Shown here one piece after another: positions 27,888 through 35,878 of a stretch of 64,000 nucleotides of DNA. This stretch comes from CAVPCZ01 sp963779225 (GTDB lineage: Bacteria; Bacteroidota; Ignavibacteria; UBA10030; UBA6906). Positions within the stretch are counted from its first letter, which is position 1. Each line of letters starts with the position of its first letter. The DNA is taken from assembly GCA_963779225.1 (NCBI GenBank), contig CAVZWW010000003.1:2356001-2420000 (forward strand), written 5' to 3'. The notes beneath the pieces are model-generated. The model was not told the DNA's origin and searched no databases. It was given only the letters and a program-made list of their open reading frames with translations. The position numbers and the translations under genes are program-made.

Positions 27888-29286
27888 GTTGTGTAAAATA
27901 TATTTAAGCGGCGAGCCGTACTTTTCGTTGCACTTGTGGATTCTTGCATTGGTCGATCGTTGCCCTGACCAATCGGTAGCCGCGGATCTTGTGGAGGCGG
28001 CTCTCCTGGTTGATCAAGAGCTTGAAGACAAGAAAGAGTGCTGACTTTCTGGTCTTGATACGTCTGGCAGCATCCGTGCGGAGCTTCACCGCATTGAACA
28101 TGGACTCGATGACGTTCGTGCTCTTGATACTCTTCCAGTGGCTCCGGGGAAAATCGAAATAGGTGAAGAGATCATCGCCAGCTTCTTCGAGAGAGTTGGC
28201 TGCGGATGGATAGTCTTTAGCGAAGCGTTCAAGGAAGCGCTCTTTGAGTTCCAGCGCCACCGTGCGCGAGGGCGCATTGTAGATGTCTCTGAGCATCTGT
28301 TTGGCCTGTTCCTCACACTTGCTCGGGAGTTTATCCAACACGTTGCGCATCTTATGCAGAAAACATCTCTGATACTTGGTTTTGGGGAACGTATCGCGGA
28401 GAGCCTTCTTGAGGCCCGCCAGCCCGTCTGCAATCATGAGACCGGCCCATCGGAGACCCCGGCGCTTCAGTTTCCGGAACAGGTCGCGCCAGCTCTCCAG
28501 GCTTTCCCTGTAGCCTTCCTCTATGGCCAGAATTTCTTTTTCGCCTTTGCTGTTCAAACCGACCACCACCAACACAGCCATTTTCTCGTCTTTCGGGCCT
28601 GCTTTGGGATATACCCCATCGGCCCAAAGATAGAGATAGTCACTATCCAAAGGGCGCTCCCGCCATTGTTTGTATTCTTCCTCCCATTCTTCCTTGAGTC
28701 GCAGAATAGTGGTTGCAGAGATCGGCGCGTCCTCCCCAAGAAGCATTCTCATCGCCTGGCGGAAGTCCCCGGCTGCGAGCCCGTGCATGTAGAGCTCGGG
28801 CAGAAGTTGTCCGAGTTCCTCGGTTCTCCGTTCATACTGCGGAATGATCTTCGACTCGAACGGCACGCGCAACCTCGGAAGTTGTATCGGGAACGTCCCC
28901 ATCGCCGAGCTCAGGAAGCGCTGCTTATGGTACCCGTTCCGGTAGGGCTTTCCACTGAGCGTAGAGACAGGGGCTCCCGCCTCCTGAGCATCTGCCTGAT
29001 GCTCGCCACTGTCCCGTCCCAAGAACTCCCGGATCTCCGCGCGAACCAAGCCAGGGATCCACTCGCTGAGGTGCCCCAGGATATGCTCCTGCAAGCTGAC
29101 CTGGATCGTACCGTCGTTTTCATCTTTCACGCTGAAACGTCTTGCTTGTCGAGTGTGCTTCTGGTATCTTGCCACTGGCGTATCCTCCCTGGGATTTATC
29201 GGTTGATAAAAAGGCAACCCAAGGTACGGATGCGCCGCTTTATTTTCTACCCCTCCCTCAATTGAGAGAGGGAGTCATTACACAAC
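27888..29286. mobile_element. IS256-family insertion sequence
   Basis: The element is bounded by short inverted repeats GTTGTGTAA (27888-27896) and TTACACAAC (29278-29286), each followed inwards by weaker similarity. It contains one intact transposase on the minus strand. No clear target duplication was found, so the insertion may be old or its flank rearranged. Confidence 0.7.
27904..29175 (-). CDS. IS256-family transposase
   Basis: A GTG at 29175 with GGGAGG seven bases upstream is the best start; a longer frame from 29217 lacks a site. The 423-residue protein shows the Mutator/IS256 features: the first catalytic Asp in YLWADGVY, the second in MIADGLAGLKKALRDTFP with the downstream RCFLHKMRNVL zinc/His motif, and the Glu in TNVIESMFNAVKLRT. 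The frame is intact and the C-terminal basic tail is complete, so the enzyme is probably active. It inserts its element by a cut-out, paste-in route through a circle. Confidence 0.95.
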   Translation of the reverse strand: MARYQKHTRQARRFSVKDENDGTIQVSLQEHILGHLSEWIPGLVRAEIREFLGRDSGEHQADAQEAGAPVSTLSGKPYRNGYHKQRFLSSAMGTFPIQLPRLRVPFESKIIPQYERRTEELGQLLPELYMHGLAAGDFRQAMRMLLGEDAPISATTILRLKEEWEEEYKQWRERPLDSDYLYLWADGVYPKAGPKDEKMAVLVVVGLNSKGEKEILAIEEGYRESLESWRDLFRKLKRRGLRWAGLMIADGLAGLKKALRDTFPKTKYQRCFLHKMRNVLDKLPSKCEEQAKQMLRDIYNAPSRTVALELKERFLERFAKDYPSAANSLEEAGDDLFTYFDFPRSHWKSIKSTNVIESMFNAVKLRTDAARRIKTRKSALFLVFKLLINQESRLHKIRGYRLVRATIDQCKNPQVQRKVRLAA

Positions 29287-29681
29287 ATTTGAAGATACCT
29301 CTAACAAACGCAAGCACGTCACTCTCTCATTTGGTAATGTTCGGTTAGTTCTGTGTTTGGCTTCATCAATAGTGTTCGGTCATCGGCTCGCACATTTATG
29401 CCAGAAAAGCAAGAGCATAGTGCTCGCCGTGCGTGCTTGCTAAACGTTTTACGCCATTTGCACTTGCCAAGATTCTTCTGGGATGCACTGCGAGTATTTG
29501 CAGAATGTCGGATCAGTCTATTGTCACACTCGCCACCTTGGATGATGTCGTATCGGGGCATCGCAAGTCGAGGTGCCATCCCAGCGTGATCGTTGAATCG
29601 CTTCACATGAGTACGTCGTCACAGCGAATCCTTCGTTGTGGCTTAGCGCCATTCCATACGACAATTCCATAGGAGGTCGCC
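29287..29681. other. Gene-free stretch after the IS256 element
   Basis: No credible gene was found in these 395 bases. The last 30 bases hold the AGGAGG ribosome site of the lipoprotein gene at 29682. Confidence 0.5.
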
Positions 29682-30182
29682 ATGACATCAGGTTTAAGGG
29701 TTCTCTTGACTGCTTTGTTGAGTGTTGCTATGATTGGGTGCCAGGAAAAGAAGCGAGATATCGTGAATGACATGTATCCAGAGGAACAAAAGAAGCTTGA
29801 AAGCATTGTTAACGACATCTATGTGACAGCGAAGAAAAAGGACCTTGCCCGGCTTGAGGCATTTCATCTGGTAACTCCAAAGTTCAGCAAGTTTGAGCAG
29901 TGGGGGGTATTTGAACGAAGGAATAGAGAGGAAACAGTGAAGAGCGAGAATGCGATTTTCTCTGCTCTCAGCAAATACGACTATCAGGTACAGGATTTCA
30001 GGGCTGACGTGTTCGGGGACGTTGCCGTCACAACCTTTCACTTCAAATTCGATGTCATGATGGGCGACAAACCAATTGCTGGCAGACTCCGTGGTACGTT
30101 GGTCTTTGTCAAAGACGGCAATGATTGGAAGATCGTTCACGAGCATTTCTCGGACATTCCCCCGGTTCCATCGAACTCCTGA
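29682..30182 (+). CDS. Lipoprotein with SnoaL/NTF2-like domain
   Basis: The ATG has an AGGAGG site seven bases upstream. A lipoprotein signal peptide ends in the lipobox VAMIGC at residues 15-20, so the protein is anchored to a membrane. The mature part has an NTF2/SnoaL-like fold: helices (EEQKKLESIVNDIYVTAKKK), then strands with FGDVAVTTFHFKFDV and the closing GNDWKIVHEHFSD. These domains bind small ligands or serve as scaffolds; no catalytic residues can be assigned. Confidence 0.75.
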   Translation: MTSGLRVLLTALLSVAMIGCQEKKRDIVNDMYPEEQKKLESIVNDIYVTAKKKDLARLEAFHLVTPKFSKFEQWGVFERRNREETVKSENAIFSALSKYDYQVQDFRADVFGDVAVTTFHFKFDVMMGDKPIAGRLRGTLVFVKDGNDWKIVHEHFSDIPPVPSNS

Positions 30183-30402
30183 CACACGAACCGTCGGCGT
30201 ACTCATCGCCCCTCCGTGGCAGAAGCGCCAAAGGCGACCGCTGCGAGCAGAGCCGCCATTTGATCGGAAGTGATCTCGCGATGCTCCCAGTGCAAACGGC
30301 GTAAAACCGGCACCACGCCGCCCTGGTCATTTGGAGAGGCGCTGAACCGGCTCAGAAACGAGGGTAATAGAGTTCGCTCACCCCATTGCCCGGCCGAGAA
30401 TA

Positions 30403-30963
30403 ATGACTGAACTGCACCAAGATCAATTGGATGAGCCAATTGAGATTCGGCCGTACGACCCAGTCTGGACCGAGGTCTTCCGGTCTGAATCGGCAAATCT
30501 ACGAGCCAGGCTTCGAGACCAAGTGATCGCGATCGAACACATTGGTAGCACTGCGATTCCAGGTCTTCGGTCAAAGCCGGTCATCGACGTCATGGTCGGA
30601 GTGGAGGCGAGTGATCTTTTCCCAGAGGTGATGGCTCCGTTGCTTGATGGGTACGATTCGCTTGGCGAAGCCGGAGTGCCCGGAAGACTATACTTCCGCA
30701 AGCGCAAGAACGAAGCCATCAATGTTCATGCAGTAGAATACCTCGGAAGGCATTGGGTAAACAACATTCTCATGCGGGAATATTTGCTTGCTCATCCTCA
30801 TGAGGCCGAACGGTACGGTCGAGCCAAGGACCGCATCCTGGCTGAAGGGCTGTGCACGCTGCTTCCATACAGTCTTGCGAAACAAACGATCATGGCGAAG
30901 CTGTTGACCGACGCAAATGCTTGGGGCCACCGACGTAGCCTCGGACGGGGCACCGGCGCATAA
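30403..30963 (+). CDS. GrpB family protein (UPF0157 nucleotidyltransferase fold)
   Basis: The sequence IEIRPYDPVWTEVFRSE near the start and IAIEHIGSTAIPGLRSKPVI at residues 46-65 are the family signatures; the GST-[AI]-[IV]-P-G-L and the following Lys-Pro-Val-Ile-Asp form the nucleotidyltransferase-like core. The 186-residue length is normal. The biological role of GrpB proteins is not settled. They are frequent cargo in mobile cassettes. The gene ends in GCGCATAAC, which recurs in inverted form at 31242. Confidence 0.9.
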   Translation: MTELHQDQLDEPIEIRPYDPVWTEVFRSESANLRARLRDQVIAIEHIGSTAIPGLRSKPVIDVMVGVEASDLFPEVMAPLLDGYDSLGEAGVPGRLYFRKRKNEAINVHAVEYLGRHWVNNILMREYLLAHPHEAERYGRAKDRILAEGLCTLLPYSLAKQTIMAKLLTDANAWGHRRSLGRGTGA

Positions 30964-31241
30964 CAACCGCGACCACACCGCTCATTCATTTGCAAAGGTT
31001 AAGCGGAAACTTGATTTGGCTGGATGAAGGGAATGTAGGATCTTCAGTACCAACAATCGCGAACCATGACATGTGAAGCAAACGGCGGGGTGATCACCAC
31101 TGGTCCAAGTACCGGAGTGAGATCTTCGTACCGGGGCGTCAGGACAAATGCCTTCGGGCATCCTAATCCAGTCTTCTGGAGCGCCGATCTCATTGTGGGA
31201 CACCCCGCCCTATTATTGACTGCGAACGTGACATAGAAATC

Positions 31242-31984
31242 GTTATGCGAAATGCGCCCTACCAATGGAGGATGGCTTGGACCCTTCAGGTAAGCAAGCC
31301 TGGCAGATCTCGGTAGCTGCAGCAGTTGTACTTACTGGTATCATCTTCTCGGGACCCGTTGCAGTGGTCCTGGTGGAAGTGCTTGCTCCCCAGCCGAAGT
31401 GGCAGGGTGTCGCAACGTTTATCGAGCACTATTCGTGGCTGCAGAGTCTGCCCTATGTCTTCGGGTTCTTCATTGCCGGAGGATTCATCCTGCTTGTCTC
31501 CTCCGTTCCCGTCGGCGATGAAGATGGGCGGCGCCCCCTTCGCAGCGTGGCTCTTGCCTTCACTGTCGTCTCTGCTGGATTGATCTTTTTCAATTATGTG
31601 ATGCAAACGACATTCATCCCCCTCTCGTTGCACGAGAGCCCGGCGATCGTTGCGGTCACGACGATGGCAAATCCCAACTCTCTCGGGTGGGCGTTAGAGA
31701 TGTATGGCTATGCGATGCTCGGCATCGCAACGGCGTTTCTCGCTCCGCTGTTTAACACGTCTGTGCGACAAAGGGCAATCGCTCGTTTGTTCGTGCTCAA
31801 TTGCATTCTCAGCGTTGTTGGGGCGCTCCTAATGCCGTTGTTCCCGGGATGGGTATTGACCGGCACGGGTATGGTGTTGGGTGCTGCGTGGAACATCTTG
31901 GTTGCAGTCACCATGGTGCTCATACTCGTCGAGTTCAAGTTTGGTCACCTGTGAGGGGAGCCTCAAGGGCGCACTTCGCATAAT
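31242..31984. repeat. Inverted repeat pair flanking a single membrane-protein gene
   Basis: GTTATGCGAAATGCGCCCT (31242-31260) and AGGGCGCACTTCGCATAAT (31966-31984) are complementary at 17 of 19 positions and lie a few bases from either end of the coding sequence. The preceding GrpB gene also ends at GCATAAC. This layout resembles a small mobile unit or integron-like gene cassette, but a folded attC site could not be defined. Confidence 0.55.
31265..31954 (+). CDS. Multi-pass membrane protein (229 aa)
   Basis: Six hydrophobic segments can be seen, for example VAAAVVLTGIIFSGPVAVVL, LPYVFGFFIAGGFILLVSSV, VALAFTVVSAGLIFFNYVM and ILVAVTMVLILVEF. The sequence resembles small uncharacterised inner-membrane proteins of the DUF4386 type, but I cannot assign a family with certainty. 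No catalytic motif is visible. The gene stands alone between inverted repeats. Confidence 0.6.
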   Translation: MEDGLDPSGKQAWQISVAAAVVLTGIIFSGPVAVVLVEVLAPQPKWQGVATFIEHYSWLQSLPYVFGFFIAGGFILLVSSVPVGDEDGRRPLRSVALAFTVVSAGLIFFNYVMQTTFIPLSLHESPAIVAVTTMANPNSLGWALEMYGYAMLGIATAFLAPLFNTSVRQRAIARLFVLNCILSVVGALLMPLFPGWVLTGTGMVLGAAWNILVAVTMVLILVEFKFGHL

Positions 31985-32049
31985 CAAATGCAACGGCGAC
32001 ATCCGGATTCTGTATTTTGCACGCAATTGAATTTTTAGGGGGCACACCT

Positions 32050-33426
32050 TTGGGTCAAACCGGCAAAGTCCTCATTGTCGATGATGACGCACCTCTCCGC
32101 AAGCTTGTCCGTGCAGTCCTTGCCGCGGAAGGGTACGAAGTCTTTCTGGCAAAGGACGGGGTCGAGGCGCTTAACCTCGCCGCTACCCAAGAGCTGAATG
32201 TTGCCGTCGTTGAGCAGCAGCTGCCCCGTATGGATGGCCTGGAGGTGATCCGCCGACTCAGGGAGATACAGCCCCGCGTTGTTCCGATCGTTCTGACCGC
32301 TCATGGAAGCTTTCACGATGCAATGGAAGCCGCAAGGCTGGGTGCTCACGACTATCTGACAAAGCCCTGGGAGAACGCAAATCTCCTTCTTGCCGTCAGG
32401 CTCGCTGCTGAAAAGTCGAGGATGCCCAGAGAACCGACCACTCCCACCTCCCCGGAAGCCGGGCGGCATTCTGTGCTTTCAATCGTTGGTGAGAGCTCTC
32501 CTATGCAGGCGCTGCGGGAGCAGATTCGCACATTCGCCGGCTCCGATGCGACCATTCTGATTATGGGAGAGAGCGGAACCGGCAAGGAGCTTGCCGCGAA
32601 AGCCATTCATTATGAGAGCGATCGGCGATCGAATCCGTTTGTCGTCATCGATTGCGCCAGTATCCCGCCGGCTCTGATCGAGAGCGAACTCTTCGGGTAT
32701 GAAAAGGGAGCGTTCACTGATGCGCATGAGCAGCATCGGGGGAAGTTCGAATCCGCCGACGGTGGGAGCGTGTTTCTGGATGAGATCGGGGAACTCCACC
32801 TCGAGGCGCAGACCAAGCTCCTGCGTGTGCTGCAGGAAAAGGAGGTTGTGAGGCTGGGAGGCAGCTCTCCGGTCCCGGTGAAAATCCGGATCATAGCGGC
32901 GACGAACCGGAACCTCGAGAAGATGGTGAGCTGGGACAAGTTCCGCCAGGACCTGTTTTTCCGTCTGAAGGTCGCCCAGCTTCTCCTGCCGCCTCTACGC
33001 GATCACATGGAAGACATCCCTCTGTATGTGAATCACTTTGCCCGGAAATACCGGACATCCGCCGGGAGCTTTGTGGATTCGGTGTCAGAGGAGGCTATGT
33101 CCTGGTTTTCAAGCCGGGAGTGGCCGGGGAATGTCAGGGAGCTGGAGAACAGCATCATAGGTGCGCTCGCAAACTGCAAGGGGAACCGGCTGGAGGTAAG
33201 TGATATAAGAAAATGCGCTGAGCAGAATCCGGCCCGAGAACGAGGCAAAGGCTCCGCGCTTCCGGGTCTGTTTGCCCGGACCGAACCCGGAGCGGATGAT
33301 CGTGAGCGTGAAATCATTCGGCAATTTCTTGAAGACAATCGTTGGAACCTGGGCGCCACCGCCAAGGCCCTTGACATCAGCCGTCGCACGCTGTATAACA
33401 GGATGAAGAAGTTTGGGCTGAGGTAG
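32050..33426 (+). CDS. NtrC-type response regulator with Asp-to-Glu receiver and GAFTDA loop
   Basis: A TTG at 32050 preceded by GGGGG is the likely start. The receiver (residues 5-120) has the acid pocket DDD at 11-13, Thr83 and Lys105, but the phospho-acceptor position is Glu55 (VAVVEQQLPRMDG), which often mimics the phosphorylated state. The AAA+ domain follows with Walker A GESGTGKE, the sigma-54 contact loop as GAFTDA in place of GAFTGA, Walker B GGSVFLDEIGELHL, and the Arg-finger region FRQDLFFRLKV. The C-terminal helix-turn-helix (LGATAKALDISRRTLYNRM) is of the Fis type. No sensor kinase is adjacent, in line with phosphorylation-independent activity. Its targets are unknown. Confidence 0.9.
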   Translation: MGQTGKVLIVDDDAPLRKLVRAVLAAEGYEVFLAKDGVEALNLAATQELNVAVVEQQLPRMDGLEVIRRLREIQPRVVPIVLTAHGSFHDAMEAARLGAHDYLTKPWENANLLLAVRLAAEKSRMPREPTTPTSPEAGRHSVLSIVGESSPMQALREQIRTFAGSDATILIMGESGTGKELAAKAIHYESDRRSNPFVVIDCASIPPALIESELFGYEKGAFTDAHEQHRGKFESADGGSVFLDEIGELHLEAQTKLLRVLQEKEVVRLGGSSPVPVKIRIIAATNRNLEKMVSWDKFRQDLFFRLKVAQLLLPPLRDHMEDIPLYVNHFARKYRTSAGSFVDSVSEEAMSWFSSREWPGNVRELENSIIGALANCKGNRLEVSDIRKCAEQNPARERGKGSALPGLFARTEPGADDREREIIRQFLEDNRWNLGATAKALDISRRTLYNRMKKFGLR

Positions 33427-34485
33427 TGGAAGACACAGATCGATCGGTTTCTTTGCATAGGAAAGCCGTCTATGCGTCAGTATTCGATTATCGCGGTTGT
33501 CTAAATATGAAGAATAGACGACAATACGACCGAAAGAGTCTGATCATCACGGCTTCTCGTTTTGTTCATCGGGGCAGAACAAGGAGCGATTTCAGTTCGG
33601 ATTCGCTATTCTAGGTGCCGAGGGAGTCTTGAAGAGGCACACCGAATGCGATCTGTCGTGCAAGGGATTGCCAGCTCTGGAATAGCAGTACCGTGGACGG
33701 GTCGAGCGGGCAGACGCTCACCGGGAATTGGCTGAGAACGCAGGTTCGATTTCCTTGCAAATTGGTCATCTCCAAAAAGAGAAGGTAGGGGGGCATGTCC
33801 GAGCAACTCCGGAATCTCCGATTAGCCTGCGATTTGATCTGTTGAGTGCTAGATTTGAAGCCCGCCATTCCCCGAACCTCTCCTTGACTTCCTACTCCCC
33901 ATGTGGTACATTTTGGACAGGGGTGCAGCACCAAATTCCATCCGGCCTTTCCAGGCCACCGTGTGCCACGTCAATGAAGTGTGGTCTTTCCAGTTCTTGG
34001 ACATCCCAGTGATGATCAGACGATACCCAGGCACATCCACAGGTGCATCTCCCCGTTTATTCTCAGTTTTGCCGCATCTGCGGAGATTTCAGATCGGTCG
34101 ATTTCAGGCATCCGCACAAATGTCCGGACTGGCGGAGTGCTGTTTCATCCCATCTCCACAGAGACTCTGTGGAAGGTTACCTCTGACGTCTACGTGTGCT
34201 ATAGCGGCCACGGGGCGCTTGGAAATGTGACCGAGTCAACGAGTATTAGCCCGCCGGATTCTGATACGGCGTATGTCCGCTTATCAAGGTCCGCCGTCAA
34301 GGGTATGCATGTACGCCTGTAGAAACCCTTGTGCTCGAAGCACCGGCGTCATAACCTATTCAGGTATCTGAAAATCCATGATTTGTCAGCCGTCGAGAAC
34401 TAAACCCAATGATGGGCGAAGACAAGGCTGGTCGAATACTGACGGGGCACACATTGATGGAGACCGGGGAATTGGAAATGGTGAA
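33427..34485. other. Gene-free stretch with a possible fragment of the IS/MITE right end
   Basis: No credible gene is visible in this 1 kb. Near 33588-33641 the sequence GCGATTTCAGTTCGGATTCG ending in TCTTGAAGAGGCACA resembles the right end of the repeat family described at 55058-56389. No matching left end was found. Confidence 0.45.
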
Positions 34486-35778
34486 ATGAGAATCATTGGG
34501 ACAACTTGGCTTTGGGTGGTGTTGGTCGTTCTGGTCTGCGGATTCTTGTTGCCGAGTGCCTTTTCTCAAGATGTAACCCTTTCTACAAACCAGTTCTATG
34601 TTGGCGAAGGAATAGGTCAATCTCTGGAGAGAGCCCGATCAGCTGCTCTTCAAGCTCTCATGCTGCAAATCCAAGCATTTGTCAGTTCATCGTTTGTGCA
34701 TACCACACGGGAAAGCGATGGCCAGGTGGAATCCCAAGTGGCTGAGAATGTGGCAGTGCGCAGCGCGATCACGCTGAAAGAAGTAGGCGAGCGAATCTTC
34801 CGTATGGAAGAAGGAAACTACCGTGTGCTGAAGTTTGTATCGAAGGAGTCGGTGCGTGAACTCTTTCGGCTGCAGAAGGCTCGGGTGCTTGAGCTCCTCA
34901 GGCAGGCGTCGGCCGACATCGCGGGCGGGCGGGCTCCGGAGGTCTCTTCGGCGTTGAAACATTACTACTGGTCTTGCCTTCTAGCTGGCATCCATCCCGA
35001 CACAATACGGGTTCCTCTGGAATATGTTAACGGGGAAACTGGATTCGCGAAAGATGCAACAGTTCTTTCGGCGGTCCCCCGGGCAATGGAGCGGGTTCTA
35101 AGTCAGATCTCCTTCCGTCCAGTCCGCAGATTTGTGGATGACGAAACGACGGTGTGGAAATGTTCCGTCGAGTACGCGGGCAAGCCGGTTGGACATCTGG
35201 CTTACGAGTACTTTGATGGCGTTGGTTCGATGTCCGGCGAAGCTCGCAATGGAGAAACGAGTCTGAATCTCTACCTTCGAGGGGATACTCTTCGACCGCG
35301 CGATGTCTCGGTGCGAGTCGACTATCGGTATGAAGAGGAGATGGACGATGTGCTGCGGACGGCTGACTCCCTTTCAAGCACCCGCACGTTGCTGCGGCAA
35401 TTGGTTGTTTCATTGCCTGGACCCACAATGGCTTCGGTGAAACCCAAGAAATCCTTGCGTCCGGAAAAAGGCGCGGAAGGCAAGGCAGTCCCGAAGGCGA
35501 TAGAGGAAATTCTGGATGTGAAAGGCGGGTTTGACGGAATCATACTGCTCCTGCAATCGCTTGAGAAGCAGCAGAGAATTGTGACCGGCAGCGCCTCCCG
35601 CTTCGAGAGTCTGGAGGGGCTCTACGGTGCGATCCTCTCTACGGAGGGTCTTGCTGCAGTGGTGTATCATAAGGCGGGAAGACTCACGGATATCCGTACT
35701 GGCGCTGAAGCGGAAATGAAAAGTTATAAAGGTATGAAGGTGACGTGGATACAGGTTCTTGAGAAAGAAGTACCGTGA
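34486..35778 (+). CDS. Exported LPP20/FlgT-N-like protein
   Basis: The start ATG at 34486 gives a clear signal peptide (TTWLWVVLVVLVCGFLLPSA, cleavage after FSQ). The N-terminal part of the mature protein (SLERARSAALQALMLQIQ, then the domain up to about residue 135) fits the LPP20-like domain that is common at the start of FCB envelope proteins. A second domain with strands (TTVWKCSVEYAGKPVGHLAY) and a linker rich in Lys/Pro follow, and the C-terminus resembles a further small ligand-binding domain. It lies 100 bp upstream of the PEGA-repeat gene on the same strand, and is probably co-transcribed with it. It likely acts in the envelope; the exact role is not known. Confidence 0.65.
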   Translation: MRIIGTTWLWVVLVVLVCGFLLPSAFSQDVTLSTNQFYVGEGIGQSLERARSAALQALMLQIQAFVSSSFVHTTRESDGQVESQVAENVAVRSAITLKEVGERIFRMEEGNYRVLKFVSKESVRELFRLQKARVLELLRQASADIAGGRAPEVSSALKHYYWSCLLAGIHPDTIRVPLEYVNGETGFAKDATVLSAVPRAMERVLSQISFRPVRRFVDDETTVWKCSVEYAGKPVGHLAYEYFDGVGSMSGEARNGETSLNLYLRGDTLRPRDVSVRVDYRYEEEMDDVLRTADSLSSTRTLLRQLVVSLPGPTMASVKPKKSLRPEKGAEGKAVPKAIEEILDVKGGFDGIILLLQSLEKQQRIVTGSASRFESLEGLYGAILSTEGLAAVVYHKAGRLTDIRTGAEAEMKSYKGMKVTWIQVLEKEVP

Positions 35779-35878
35779 TCCTCATTTTGCGTTTGCCAAA
35801 TTCTGAATGCCGAATCCACAAGTCGCACCTCCCAAGGCGAAACGGGGGGCAAGCCATAACCACCATCAAAAACATCCT

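Noticed and set aside
28138..29265. Plus-strand frame opposite the IS256 transposase
   Set aside because: The minus-strand frame has all the catalytic motifs and a good start; the plus-strand one has none.
30203..30402. Minus-strand GC-rich frame ending RREITSDQMAALLAAVAFG-like sequence
   Set aside because: It looks protein-like but has no start or recognisable family and overlaps the GrpB gene; it could be a gene fragment, but I cannot support it.
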